Source: Symbiodinium natans
Lineage: Eukaryota; Sar; Dinophyceae; Suessiales; Symbiodiniaceae
Assembly (NCBI GenBank): GCA_905221605.1
Contig: CAJNDS010002174.1
Span: forward strand, 192,001-256,000
DNA: 64,000 nt
Direction of reading: 5' to 3'
Shown one piece after another: positions 34,287 through 45,337 of the stretch (within the stretch, counting starts at the first letter, position 1; each line of letters begins with the position of its first letter). Position numbers and translations under genes: made by a program. Under the pieces are notes generated by a model. It saw only the letters and a program-made list of their open reading frames with translations, was not told the DNA's origin and did no database searches.

Positions 34287-34683
34287 GGGGAGCATCCCGA
34301 GGCTCATCGCTCTCGAGCTCCTCCAGCTTCACCGTAAGGGCGACTGGAAGTGGCAGCGGCTCCGGCGGCACCCACACCCTTAGGGTTTAGGGTTTAGGGT
34401 TTAGGGTGTTGGGTTTAAGAGAATCAAACCCTAACCCCCAAAACCCGAACCCCGCACCCCAAACCCTAAACCCCAAACCCCAAACCCGAAACCCCACACC
34501 CTAAACCTGTACTTTCCCTCATTGGGTTTAAGAGGACCACGTTCAAGAGTATTGCCATCCTAGGTTCAAGTCTCCAGCCTCCGGCCCTTGTTCCCGGTTA
34601 CCCTAAACCCCAAGAAACCTAAACCCTAAACCCACAAGAACCCCGAACCCTAAATCCTATAACCCCTCAAAAATCCTAACCCC
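34287..34683 (+). repeat. Island and degenerate telomere-like DNA, copy B
   Basis: Copy B of 16529-16877, continuing through sequence that copy A lacks because of the gap. Confidence 0.85.
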
Positions 34684-34800
34684 TATAGTAGAAGCCAAAA
34701 AGTTGGAAACTCAATAGCCTGAATCCCTAAGAGTAAAGTATAGGGAATCCCAGCACTATTTGGCCTTAAAACGGTTTCCAACTTTATGGGGTTTACTGTA
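34684..34800. mobile_element. MITE-like element, family 1, copy 1
   Basis: About 117 bp with imperfect terminal inverted repeats: left TAGTAGAAGCCAAAAAGTTG, right CAACTTTATGGGGTTTACTG. The middle (ATCCCTAAG...GGGAATCCCAGC) is related to 41085-41202 and 38649-38753. Flanked by telomere-like repeats. Confidence 0.6.
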
Positions 34801-34964
34801 AACCCTAAACCCCCAGAACCCTAAAACCCGAGTCCCAAACCCTAAACCCTAAACCCCAAGAACCCTAAACCCTCTAGCCCCTATTAGACCCTAAACCCCA
34901 AGAACCCTAAACCCTTAACCCCCTAGACCCTAACCTTAAACCTTAAACCCCAAACCCCAAACCC

Positions 34965-35037
34965 CAAACCCTAAACCCTAAACCCTAAACCCTAAACCCT
35001 AAACCCTAAACCCTAAACCCTAAACCCTAAACCCCCT
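34965..35037 (+). repeat. (CCCTAAA)n array
   Basis: About 10 perfect units, followed by a GC-rich island (35038-35140) and then the opposite orientation. Confidence 0.95.
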
Positions 35038-35145
35038 AAGCCCAAAGACCAGGCACCGGAACGCCCTGGAGCTCGAGCCGGGATGGCAAGTGCAAGTACC
35101 CGGAGCCATGGCTTCAACCTCCTAGCCTGCAAGCCGTCGAATAAG

Positions 35146-35247
35146 GTTTAGGGTTTAGGGTTTAGGGTTTAGGGTTTAGGGTTTAGGGTTTAGGGTTTAG
35201 GGTTTCGGGTTTAGGGTTTAGGGTTTAGGGTTTAGGGGTTTAGGGAG
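35146..35247 (-). repeat. (TTTAGGG)n array
   Basis: About 14 units with one TTTCGGG variant. Confidence 0.95.
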
Positions 35248-35454
35248 AGTACTTCCCATATCAAAAGGTACAGAGCGCGTCACCACCAGAAAAGGAATTG
35301 CAACAGCAAGACAAGCAACAGTAGCGCTGACCATAGTTCACTTGAGATTTTTTCGGGTTCATGGTCTAGCCCCTCCCCAAGTTTCTATGGTAGTAGCCTT
35401 AACCCTTAACCCCCAACTCTAAACCCTTAACCCCCAACCCTAAACCCCAAACCC

Positions 35455-35588
35455 CAAATCCTAAACCCTAAACTCTAAACCCTAAACCTCGAACCCTAAA
35501 CCCTAAACCCTAAACCCTAAACCCTAAACCCTAAACCCTGAACCCTGAACCCTGAACCCTGAACCCTAAACCCTAAACCCTAAACCCG
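35455..35588 (+). repeat. (CCCTAAA)n array with CCCTGAA variants
   Basis: About 18 units. Four consecutive CCCTGAA units show local spread of a variant. Confidence 0.95.
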
Positions 35589-35821
35589 AGGAATCGCTTC
35601 TGGAGGGCTTGGCTTCGCTTCCCTGGAGACGGCTGGTTGTGTCGCTGCACCGAGGTCCGGCCGAGGGGATGGTTCTATAGGGCTTAGGGTTTGGGGTTTA
35701 GGTTTGGTGTTTGGGATTTCGGGTTTAGGGTTTAAGGTTTAGGGTTTGGGGTTTAGGATTTATATGGGTCTTGGGATTCTGGAATTAAAATTTGGGGTTT
35801 AGGGTTTGGGGTTTAGGGTCC

Positions 35822-36255
35822 TCGAAACTGTAGGCTTGCCATGTTACAACAGGTTCTCGTAACAGATGTCCTAATTTGGGAAGCTAATGTCTAGTTTGTG
35901 GGTGGAGGCTGCAGTCGTGACTGCCTGTTTCAGTGACCTTCGCAGCAACCTACCATCAATTGAGTCCTTCTGAAAGCCTTCAACGTGGCTGCCCCTCTCT
36001 GATCTGGAACCGCTCCATCGGTGCACGTTGCCTTCTGGTTCAGGTCTTCAAGGTTCAAGGTTATTGTTCTTCATTAGTTGGTATTTGTTGCTGTCATATC
36101 AGCTGCTTCTGAGTATGACTGATATATTGAGATGCGTTTCACAGCGCAAATCGTGAGAGACGTGGATTGTGTATTAACGATATGTAAACATGCCAGTCAT
36201 GCTGATGCAGTTGTTTTTGTCAGCCTCTTGGTCGCAACTCTCTTCCAAAGGTTTC
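35822..36255. other. Island, ~430 bp, single-copy, no gene recognised
   Basis: Sequence of normal composition between degenerate arrays. A 73-codon plus frame (36132-36353) ends in telomere-like repeat and is not convincing. Confidence 0.6.
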
Positions 36256-36852
36256 GAGGTTTTAGGGTTCGGGGCGCACGTCCTAAGCATCCGCCCACCC
36301 CGAACCCTGACCCTAAACTCCCTAAACCCTCGACCCTAAACCCTAATCCATAAACCCTCAACCCTAAACCCGAACCCTTCTTCTTGTCCCTAAGCCTATG
36401 GCTCCATCCTGATGAGGCCCCCTCTCTAGCAATGCCCACGTCTTCCTCATTGCGAAGAAAAGGCGTCGTTTCGGGTTTCGTTGAAAAAAGGGTCTTCAAG
36501 TAAAAAAGATCAAGTTCAAGCATGTAATCCAAGGTTCCAAAAAACTTCCCACGACTCCCTAAGGCTCCCTTCGCTTCCCTAAGCTTTTCTGAGAAATCGG
36601 CGCGCCGGCCATAGCATGAGATTTGCATGCCTTCCCGACACAGGCCTGATAGGGCTTAGAGGCTTAAGCCCCGGCCCACTACGTCTCTGCATTCGGTTTC
36701 GGGTTTAGGGTTTAGGGCTCTTGGGGGTTCGTGAGGGTTTTCCAAGGGGCTTTAGGGCTGGATTCCGTGAACTCTCACATCAAAAACCGTCCGACTTCAT
36801 AAGCGTCGGGTCCGCAAGGCCCGCGGTCCTGTTCCAGGGTCGTCCTCGATGC

Positions 36853-36858
36853 CAAACC

Positions 36859-36904
<46 letters not shown>

Positions 36905-36985
36905 ACCCTAAACCCTAAACCCTAAACCCTAAAACCTAAAACCTTCAACCCTAACCCCTAAACCATAAATTCTAAACCCTGAACC
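36853..36985 (+). repeat. (CCCTCAA)n changing to (CCCTAAA)n
   Basis: Seven or so consecutive CCCTCAA units are followed by CCCTAAA units and degenerate copies. Confidence 0.95.
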
Positions 36986-37376
36986 CTACACTTGTCTTGA
37001 CAGGGAAGCTCAAGTGTCGGATTGTGCCGGGAGCCAGGGAAGCTGGAATCGAGTTAGCCTTGAAGCCCAGTGGTTTGTGGCTTGGGCTTAAGGTTTAGAG
37101 TATAGAGTTTAGGCTTTAGGCCTTGGGGTTTGGGTTTAAGATTTTGCCCTTTTTGGCACTCTGGGTTTCTGTCTAGAAGTAACCAACACAACCTTTTAAC
37201 GAGTCAGTACCTACAGACTGGGTTAAGAAGTAGGGAGAGTTGAGGTGTGAGCACAGGGGCAATGGCAAAGGCAGTCCGGGTCTGTTTTTTCCCTAAACCC
37301 TAAACCCTAAACCCTAAACCCTAAACCCTAAACTCTAAACCCTTAAACCCTTAAACCCTCAATCCCGGCCTCAACC

Positions 37377-37670
37377 TTGCGCTTGCCCACTCCATTCCGA
37401 GTCGGTCCGGCGATAACCCGAGCGCTGCAAGCAACCCAAGATTTCCCGGAGGCCGTGAGTGATGAAGCTGCGCCAGACACAGCCATGCTGCCCATACTCT
37501 TTGCTCCGAATGATGAAGGTCTCAGCGTCGGCGGAGAAGTCTTCTGCAACGGCTTGATGCTAGAACACCCGGTGTTTGCTCTTTGCGTCGAGGCATGTTT
37601 AGCTGAGAGACCCCTCAGCATACTGGTCATGGCCTTCTACGCCGTTCAGGTCCAGTTCCTCGAAGCATGA
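37377..37670 (+). CDS. Exon-like island ORF, 97 codons, unknown
   Basis: The open frame fills an island whose edges are telomere-like repeats on both sides (CCCTAAA before, CCCTTAAA after). The translation is of balanced composition (begins MRLPTPFRVGPAITRALQ) and ends in EA-stop just as the repeat begins. The opposite strand is also open for 95 codons. No family recognised. It may be a captured exon fragment or chance in GC-rich DNA. Confidence 0.25.
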   Translation: MRLPTPFRVGPAITRALQATQDFPEAVSDEAAPDTAMLPILFAPNDEGLSVGGEVFCNGLMLEHPVFALCVEACLAERPLSILVMAFYAVQVQFLEA

Positions 37671-37672
37671 AC

Positions 37673-37858
37673 CCTTAAACCCTTAAACCCTTAAACCCTT
37701 AAACCCTTAAACCCTTAAACCCTTAAACCCTTAAACCCTTAAACCCTCAAACCCTCAAACCCTTAAACCCTTAAACCCTTAAACCCTTAAACCATGAAAC
37801 CCTTAAACCCTTAAACCCTTAAACCCCTTAAACCCCTTAAACCCTTAAACCCTAAAGC
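37673..37858 (+). repeat. (CCCTTAAA)n 8-bp variant array
   Basis: About 21 units of an 8-bp variant, nearly uniform, with single CCCTCAAA and ACCATGAAA interruptions. Confidence 0.95.
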
Positions 37859-38159
37859 TCAAGTGGCTTCTCCGCCCATCGCCAGGCAGCAGTGGCCAGA
37901 CGAGCACGATGCGTCACGCTCGACGCCACCTCAGAAATTGCAGTTTGCGGTCGTCCCCTAAACCCTAAACCCTAAACCCTAAACCCTAAACCCTAAACCT
38001 CTAAACATCTCGTGCCATGAGGGTTGCCATGCCTGGAGAGTTGTCCAGCCGATCGGATCCCAACAGCGCAGCCTGTGTCGCCAACACCCTAAACCCTAAA
38101 CCTTAAACTCAAAACCCTAAACCCTAAACCCTACTTTAAACCCTAAACCCTAAACCCTA

Positions 38160-38408
38160 AACCGTGTCCGACACCCTCAGCCCTCCATTGAGCCGGAAAG
38201 CTCGGAAGGTCTCTGAGGTTTATAGCTCATAACATGTATTTGTACATATGCTTGCCGCAAAAGTATCGGTGTTTGTGTTTCTTAGCTGTCGTTCTAAACA
38301 ACACATCATTGCATATAGGGCCGCAGGGCTTCAAAGAATTAGACTTTTTTTAATCTTGCAGTTCTAAAACCACCGACCAGGCGGTCGCCCCATTCTTTCG
38401 AAGGATCG
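38160..38408. other. Island, ~250 bp, no gene recognised
   Basis: AT-richer single-copy DNA between CCCTAAA (left) and TTTAGGG (right). Confidence 0.6.
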
Positions 38409-38424
38409 GTCTAGGGTTTGCGGG

Positions 38425-38547
38425 GTTTAGGGTTTAGGGTTTAGGGTTTAGGGTTTAGGGTTTAGGGTTTAGGGTTTAGGGTTTAGGGTTTAGGGTTTAG
38501 GGTTTAGGGTTTAGGGTTTAGGGTTTAGGGTTTAGGGTTTAGGGTTC
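38425..38547 (-). repeat. (TTTAGGG)n array
   Basis: About 17 perfect units, one of the longest uniform arrays in the window, followed shortly by a run of 14 G (near 38569-38583). Confidence 0.95.
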
Positions 38548-38960
38548 ATCAACGACAAGTCGCCATCTGGGGGGGGGGGGGGGCGAAAAGTCAAGAGCTT
38601 CATCGTGTTCGGAGTTGTTTCGGAGTTTGCGGGATAGTAAGTTCCTGAGCCTAACCTCCAGAAAGTTGGATCATCCTTGTCCCCATACCCCAAAAGGTAC
38701 ACTAGGAGGAATCTCAGCTCGAATCACCCTTAAGCCATTGGAGGTTTACTGTACACGACGTCTGCAAGCCTGCATGGGGGGTGTTTTTTTTGGCTCTCCG
38801 GGGTGTACCAGGAGTGTAACTTTGTTCATCTTCAGGTTCTGGACCTTCAGCTTGGCCCAACAGTAAGCTCTGGACCCAAACCCGCGTAGAGCCTTGGGCA
38901 TTGCTTAGGGCATGCAGGCCGCAAGGTTCTCTGTCTGATTGCCGCATTGCAACTGCTTCC
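38548..38960. other. Island, ~410 bp, with poly-G and a MITE-like element
   Basis: Contains a G run at about 38570-38583 and the family 1 element at 38649-38753. Frames here (83 and 77 codons on opposite strands) have no recognised motif. Confidence 0.6.
38649..38753. mobile_element. MITE-like element, family 1, copy 2
   Basis: Left end CTAACCTCCAGAAAGTTGGA and right end CCATTGGAGGTTTACTGTA form an imperfect inverted repeat. The core TCATCCTTGTCCCCATACCC matches the element at 41085. Confidence 0.6.
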
Positions 38961-39147
38961 TAGGGTTTAGGGTTGCAGGCTTGGGCAGGGGTCCCCTGCG
39001 GAGGCTTGGTTGTTGATTTCCTAGGGTTTATGGGGCTGAACCCTGAACCATGTCAACTAGCTCTTGTGACTCCCCCCCCATTAGGAAGCTAAATACTTCC
39101 CAAATTCTCTTCTAAGAGCCCGTCTTGGACGAAGAGACCACACCCTC

Positions 39148-39248
39148 AGCTCTAAACCCTAAACCCCAACCCCTAAACCCTAAACCCTAAGCCCTAAACC
39201 CTAAACCCTAAACCCTAAACCCTAAACCCTAAACCCTAAACCCTAAAT
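39148..39248 (+). repeat. (CCCTAAA)n array
   Basis: About 14 units, the first few degenerate. Confidence 0.95.
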
Positions 39249-39348
39249 CCCAGACCCTGCTGTGGCTCAGATGCGTGGAGCTCCTGGCCCAGTGTCTGAA
39301 GGACTGAGATCCAGGTAGCGGTCCGAAACCCGAAGCCTAGTTCGGGGC

Positions 39349-39582
39349 ATTTAGGGTATTTAGGGTATTTAGGGTATTTAGGGTATTTAGGGTATTTAGG
39401 GTATTTAGGGTATTTAGGGTATTTGGGGTATTTAGGGTATTTAGGGTATTTAGGGTATTTAGGGTATTTAGGGTATTTAGGGTATTTAGGGTATTTAGGG
39501 TATTTAGGGTATTTAGGGTATCTAGGGTATTTAGGGTATCTAGGGTACTTAGGGTATTTAGGGTATTTAGGGTATTTAGGGT
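39349..39582 (-). repeat. (TTTAGGGTA)n 9-bp variant array
   Basis: About 26 units of a 9-bp variant. Because 9 is a multiple of three, all frames stay open: Lys-Tyr-Pro or Leu-Asn-Thr repeats on minus, Gly-Tyr-Leu on plus. These frames are not evidence of a gene. Confidence 0.97.
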
Positions 39583-39939
39583 TCTCAAATGGGTTTCCGG
39601 GGCCCAAGGGCCTGGATCCTACTGTCGCGTCACCTTGCACGCGACTTTTTTGTGCGGCTCGTCGCCGCAGCCACTGCAAGATTTGAATTCGTTTGCTTTT
39701 CGGGGGAGATCCCCAGGGAGCCCCTCATGCGGCATGGTTCGGGTTGATTTCGGGTTGAGCAGGGCTTAGGGCCCCAAACCCTAAACCCAAAACCTTAAGC
39801 CCTAAACCCCAAACCCTAAACCCCAAACCCTAAACCCCAAACCCTAAACCCTAAACCCCAAACCCCCCAGAACTGGAAGTGTGTGCGCGCCGAGTTAGAA
39901 GAAGGCTTCGACCTCCTAGCTCCTACCCCCTCCCCCCTA

Positions 39940-40015
39940 CCCTATACCCTATACCCTATACCCTATACCCTATACCCTAAACCCTAAACCCTAAACCCTA
40001 AACCCTAAACTCTAC
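39940..40015 (+). repeat. (CCCTATA)n changing to (CCCTAAA)n
   Basis: Five or six CCCTATA units pass directly into CCCTAAA units. Confidence 0.93.
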
Positions 40016-40285
40016 CCCCTACCCTGCCCCTCGAGCCGAGCTAGAGGATTTTGAGGGAGCCTCGGCTTCATGGGGTCGTTGCAAGTGAGGGCTGTCTAGG
40101 CACTGCACCCTCTAACCCTATAACCTTCTAACCCTATATATCTAGAACCCCAATCATAACCTTAGAACCTTGTAACCCTCTAGCCCTACAACCCTGAACC
40201 CTGAACCCTATCTCCCTTAAACCCTCATCCCTATATCCCTGAGCCCTAAGCCCTAGACCCTTATCCCTACAGCCCTAAGCTCTTA

Positions 40286-40384
40286 TCCCTAAACCCTAAA
40301 CCCTAAACCCTAAACCCTAAACCCTAAACCCTAAACCCTAAACCCTAAACCCTAAACCCTAAGCCCTAAGCCCTAAGCCCTAAC
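40286..40384 (+). repeat. (CCCTAAA)n array with terminal CCCTAAG units
   Basis: About 14 units; the last four are CCCTAAG. Confidence 0.95.
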
Positions 40385-40469
40385 TGTCGGTCTTGGGCCC
40401 TGTGGGGATTCCCCTCTGCTCCAGAAGGGCTGGGAGGCTTTGGCTTTGGGCTAGACCTTGGGGGTTGCA

Positions 40470-40572
40470 TCGGGTTTAGGGTTATAGGGTTTAGGGTTTA
40501 GGGTTTAGGGTTTAGGGCTTAGGGTTTAGGGTTTAGGGTTTAGGGTTAGTTTTTCGGGTTTAGGGTTTAGGT
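40470..40572 (-). repeat. (TTTAGGG)n array
   Basis: About 10 units with breaks, opposite in orientation to the array at 40286. Confidence 0.93.
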
Positions 40573-40759
40573 TTTTTGAGGGAAGTGACAGGGTCCCTCA
40601 ATGTGGTCTTCTTGCCTTCTTCAATCGGCTGAAGTACGGGCCCTTGGGGTTGAGAGGGTATTGCAGGGGCATATAACGGATCCCGAGTTAAGGGTTTAGG
40701 GTTTAGGGTTTAGGGTTTAGGTGCCCAGATTGAGGGACCATGCAGCTACCCCAAGAGTT

Positions 40760-41818
40760 TACGTAGGGCTTAGGGTTCAAGCCAAGGTAGAAGTTTGGGG
40801 GTAGGAGTCGGGTGACGCCCTAAGTGCAGCCATGTACGTAGCATCGATGACAGCGAGACGGCCAGGGGTAGTTCAAGGCCTGTGACCCAAAACCTCAACC
40901 CTCAATCCCAAATTCAAGTCTTCGAGCCCGTGTATCTACGGCCTTCAACTGCTTTCGTGCCTGCTTCCCAGCCCTTGTTTAAGTCATGCCGGACATCAGG
41001 ACGCCTGCCTTACTGGCAGGTGGAATTCGGGTCCAGGATCTCGCCGCCAAAGTCACGACACTGCCGGGTCGCCCTGGCCTTATCTACAGTAAACTCCAAC
41101 AACTTGGAGCATCCTTATCCCTATACCCCAAGAGGGATATGAAAGGTAATCCCAGCTCTTTTCACCCTTATACCATGTTCCGACTTTCTGGAGTCTGCTG
41201 TACTTTCTTCTGCGAAAACCCCTAGAGCTACCCTGAAGGGCGCGCACAACTTCGGTAGAGTCTAAGGCAAGACTTAGACATACAAGCTTGGATTTTGCGG
41301 CTTGTGGCCTAGCAGTCGTGGTTTCAGGCATATTGGCGGGGCGGACAACAGTGCCGCCCGGATCCCGACTGCAGCGGATGCTCTGCGCCTAATGCAGCAG
41401 ACCGGCATCACACACACACACAGCAGAGCATTCATGGTTGTTTTTCTTGTTTTGAGAAGGGGGGGAGATCAGCAGAGAAAGCCTAGACCCTACACAGCCC
41501 TGAAAGCCTAGAAGCATTTGTAGAATCCAACAGGCCCTGAACACTAAGATCCCACCACCATGAGACTCACCCAACCCCCTGGATGAGAGAGCTCGGATGG
41601 CAGCGAAGAGCATCCGCCATCTCTGGATCTGCTTCCTTAGAGAGGTCTTCAAAAACCGAAGCCTCGTTTCGAGCTAAGCATCAGGAAGCCAAAGTGAGCT
41701 TCCCTTAGAAGAGCCCGGCGAACCGCTTTTTTGGAATGGGTAGATCATAGGGGTGGCGAGTTGTGTGAAAGGCACAGCGACAAAGGGACATGCGCAAACA
41801 ACAGCTTTGATTGTGCAC
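40760..41818. other. Island, ~1.06 kb, largest in the mosaic
   Basis: Holds the best-preserved family 1 MITE-like element (41085-41202) and a short CA run near 41410. Frames of 60-87 codons exist on both strands without recognisable motifs. Confidence 0.6.
41085..41202. mobile_element. MITE-like element, family 1, copy 3
   Basis: About 118 bp. Left end TACAGTAAACTCCAACAACT; the right end read on the other strand begins TACAGCAGACTCCAGAAAGT. The two ends match at about 19 of 24 positions. No coding capacity. No clear target-site duplication seen. Confidence 0.65.
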
Positions 41819-41819
41819 C

Positions 41820-41952
41820 TAAGCCCTAAACCCTAAACCCTAAAGCCTAAACCCTAAACCCCCTAAACCCCCTAAACCCCCTGAACCCCCTAAACCCCCT
41901 AAACCCCCTAAACCCTAAACCCTAAACCCTAAACCCTAAACCCTAAACCCTT
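41820..41952 (+). repeat. (CCCTAAA)n and (CCCCCTAAA)n array
   Basis: 7-bp units flank a block of 9-bp units with extra C. Confidence 0.93.
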
Positions 41953-42164
41953 GATTCTGCAAACACCTGTAAGCTCAGAAGCCATGCGAAAAAGTGGCGC
42001 GAAAAATGCCGTGAGAATCTCGAGGCCAGAGAAACCCGAAGGCGTGCCGACAAAACACCGCCGGGACCAAGACTTGAGAACTGCTGGTGTGCGAGGCTCG
42101 CGGGCCAAAAACTTGAGGGTTTTGGGTTTAGGGTTTAGGGTTTAGGGTTTAGGGTCCGCTTGCG

Positions 42165-42840
42165 AGGTGGTTGGGCTGTTGGGATGAAGATGTGGGAAGT
42201 GCAGGGGCTTAAGATGGCGGGCTGTGTACCATAGCTGCAGCTTAGAAGACGGGGACCTGTAAAGGATGTAATCAGGGACCCCTAGAAGGGACCCCTAACC
42301 TTATTCCGCTATATGAGCCTCTTTTTTCCTCATCTAGTCCCTATATACCTAAGTAGCCTCCCTGCAGTACCCCTAGGGCCCCTTATTAGGGTCCCTCCTT
42401 TTCAAAAACTTTCGAGAGTGTCGGTTTTTGAGCACGCCCGCCCCGCGCGGAGACAGCATCCGGCCTGAAGCCCTGAACCCCAAGCCTGCAGCCCAACAAC
42501 GAACCCCCAATCCCTAGCATTCTCAAGCCTAAGCCTCCTGTGCTAGCTCTACTTTTGTATTTTACTATATAGTAAGTTTAATATCACTCATAGCAGTATG
42601 AATACTAGCAGCAGTAATCGTAGCAGTCAAAATAGCAATAATGGAACTTTAACTATGAACATGTTGCGCATGCACCTTCAGATACGATTAGAACCCTGAC
42701 CCCTAAACCCTAGTAGTGCCATACAGGATCGCCGGTTGGGGGAGCTGTAGGCTTCAGGAAAGCCTACAGACCCACCCCCCCCCAGGCTGCGCGCCTGACG
42801 TAGCAGACGTAGCACAGACAATCTCAAGAAAGCCTGCGCC
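42165..42840. other. Island, ~670 bp, no gene recognised
   Basis: Includes an AT-rich stretch with repeated AGCAGTA/AGCAGT words (42590-42630) and pyrimidine-rich segments. Nothing coding was recognised. Confidence 0.6.
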
Positions 42841-43149
42841 CTGAAGATGCATAGGGTTCAGGGTTGATAGGGTTTTGGGGGTTTGCAGGGTTTAGATTGG
42901 GTTTATAGGGTTTATATATAGGGTTTAGGGTTTAGGGCCTTCGTCAAGCGCGCTCATGAGATTGACGGAATCCGCAAGAGGAGCCTGCTGAATGCTTTGG
43001 GTCGCAGGGTTTCGCGCCTTTTCTGGAGGCAAGCGCCACGCAGCTACTACATAGGAGCAGTGCAAGCTGGGTTCACAGTGCTCTTTTCTCATTTGCTATT
43101 TGGCAGTTCTTTCTGTTTCCCTGCCCCTGGAAACTTAAACCCCGATACC

Positions 43150-43332
43150 CAAAACTCCGTAAACCCTAAACCCAAACCCTAAACCCTAAACCCCAAAGCC
43201 TAAACCCCAAACCCCAAACCCCAAACCCCAAACCCCAAACCCCAAACCCTAAACCCTAAACCCTAAACCCTAAACCCTAAACCCTAAACCCTAAACCCTA
43301 AACCCTAAACCCTAAACCCTAAACCCCCTAAA
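43150..43332 (+). repeat. (CCCCAAA)n then (CCCTAAA)n array
   Basis: Six or so TTTGGGG-type units in a row are followed by about 12 TTTAGGG-type units, all in C-strand orientation. Confidence 0.95.
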
Positions 43333-43449
43333 ACCTGAAGACCTCAACTTGAGAAGCCGAAGTTTGCCTTGCCCTCCTAGCAGTGGCTTCAGCCACCACG
43401 CGACAAAGACGAAGGCCGATGCCCAAAAAGGGCCCACTATCGGGGCTGA

Positions 43450-43640
43450 GGGGTTGAGGGGTTTAGGGGTTTAGGGTTTAGGGTTTAGGGGTTTAGGGTT
43501 TAGGGTTTAGGGTTTAGGGTTTAGGGCTATCGGGCTGAGGGTTGAGGGGTTTGGGGGTTTTGGGGGGTTTAGGGGTTCAGGGTTTAGGGTTTGGGGGTTT
43601 AGGGGTTCAGGGTTGAGGGTTGAGGGTTTCGGGCAAGGGT
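43450..43640 (-). repeat. Degenerate (TTTAGGG/TTTAGGGG)n
   Basis: Mixed 7- and 8-bp units with TTCAGGG and TTGAGGG variants. Confidence 0.9.
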
Positions 43641-44062
43641 GGAGGGGCTTAGGCAAATCCTGCTTCCGCGGGTCTGCTGCGCATTTTGGCCAAGTTGGAC
43701 GGAGTCGCGCGATCTTCAAAAATGTTACGGTGATATACGGTGATCCACATCGCACTCCCGCTACACTCCCATGTGCACGCGGCAGAATGGTCGTCGCCCA
43801 GTCCTCATTGCGGAGCCTTGATGCGAAACACAAGGATGCCCAGCGCATCTGCCCATGGGATGGCGTTGTCGCAGCAATGGCATCTAGCTTTGTCTTTGGT
43901 CTTCCGTGCGAAAACGAGAATCAGTGACATTTCGTATTCGATGCAGTCCCTTGTGCACAGTCCCATTCACCTTCCGCCATTCGCTTGGTTCCTTGTCGTC
44001 CAGCGTGCTGGCCATGCCGACTTGCGTATATTCCCTAGGCTCAGGATGCTCTCAAAGATTAT
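43641..44062. other. Island, ~420 bp, exon-like composition
   Basis: Plus-strand frames 43613-43927 and 43740-44066 overlap here. GC content and codon-like texture resemble coding DNA, but no family is recognised and the frames start in repeat. Confidence 0.4.
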
Positions 44063-44140
44063 GTAGGGTTTAGGGTTTAGGGTTTAGGGTTTAGGGTTTA
44101 GGGTTTAGGGTTTAGCGTTTAGGGTTTAGGGTTTAGGGTG
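44063..44140 (-). repeat. (TTTAGGG)n array
   Basis: About 11 units including one TTTAGCG. Confidence 0.95.
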
Positions 44141-44804
44141 GGTTTGCTTACTTTTACTTTCGCCGAAGAGCTTCGCGCAGGGTTTGGGTTTAAGCCAGCT
44201 GAAGGGCTTTTCCCGCAGTCTCACTAGGGCTTTGGCCTCTCTGAGCCCGAAACAGTGAGCCTGACACTTGGCATGCCTTCAAGCTGGAAGCACTGGCAAA
44301 GCCTGCTCCTGAACGAATCCTGCGGGTGGCTGTCACAAGGCCCAGTGCCCTAGCCAAGAAGTGACAACCCTGAAGCCTTTACCCTGAACCCTAAAAACCT
44401 GCGAATCAATCAATGCCCTAAACCCTGAAACCCAAAATCCTTTCATCAATTGCCCTAGCCTGAACCTAAACCTTATACCCACCATTGGTCTAACTAGCTT
44501 GCGCCTAAACTTAAAAAAAACTAATCCCGATTTTCTTTTTGGGATAATCTTAAATTTCCCTTATTGTGTAAGATGGAGCCCTAATTATAAATAATATTCG
44601 GGGCTGTTGAGATCGACACCTTGTAATCCCCTTTGCTTGAACGGGCCTGAAATCAAGCCGCCAGGCAGCAAAATTGAGCGTGTACAGACATGTACAGACA
44701 AGTTTCCGCCGTGTCGAGGCATGTTTCGGGGTTTCGGGTATGTGTTGTGAGGTGACACGAAGAGCACCAGACAGAGGAGCTCCTTGTCTCCCTCAGATGT
44801 GAGA
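44141..44804. other. Island, ~660 bp, no gene recognised
   Basis: Single-copy DNA with a few isolated CCCTAAA-like words and TGTACAGACA repeated at 44679-44700. Confidence 0.6.
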
Positions 44805-44805
44805 G

Positions 44806-44948
44806 GGTTTAGGGTTTTAGGGTTTTAGGGTTTTAGGGTTTTAGGGTTTTAGGGTTTTAGGGTTTTAGGGTCTTGGGGTTTTAGGGTTTTAGGGATTTAT
44901 TGTTTTAGGGTTTTAGGGTTTTGGGGTTTTAGGGTTTTAGGGTTTTGT
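44806..44948 (-). repeat. (TTTTAGGG)n 8-bp array
   Basis: About 17 units of TTTTAGGG, the unit known from Chlamydomonas telomeres, with TTTTGGGG and TCTTGGGG variants. Confidence 0.95.
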
Positions 44949-45337
44949 TGCCGTTGCCCATGCCCCACTTACCGTATCGAAGGCGCCGGATGCTTGGTTG
45001 AAAATCACGCCATCGGTCTGTGGCTCTGATGCTTTGGGTTTAGGGTTTAGGGTTTAGAGTTTAGGTTAAGGGTTTATGGTTCAGGGCTAGGATGTCGGCA
45101 CCACGCTCAGTTCAAGTCAGGGCAGGGGCATCCTGTTTGATAAGAGAAGGCAGATTGCCTATTTTGGTGAGCCCAGCCCCCCCTCTCCAGCGCATCCGAA
45201 ACACCCCAAACCCTCCAAATCACCCCGAAACCACCTAACTCTAACCCCCAGACCCTGAACAAAACACTTGAGGTCCTCCACTACCTGCGCAGCGACACCG
45301 AACGCTGGGAGGCTGCCGTTCACATAGTAGGGCTTGC

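Larger units (their letters stand above)
17881..34635 (+). repeat. Copy B of a ~17.9-kb duplicated unit
   Basis: Same orientation and gene order as copy A. It is the better-preserved copy: the long gene is open throughout here. Copy B carries one satellite unit fewer (about 165 bp) and a shorter C/T tract. The unit probably begins upstream of 17881, because exon-like sequence of the upstream gene starts near 17592. Its true 3' limit is unknown, because copy A ends at the gap. Confidence 0.95.

Noticed and set aside
39236-39679. Lys-Tyr-Pro repeat protein on the minus strand
   Set aside because: It is the translation of a 9-bp telomere-like array, which is open in every frame by arithmetic.
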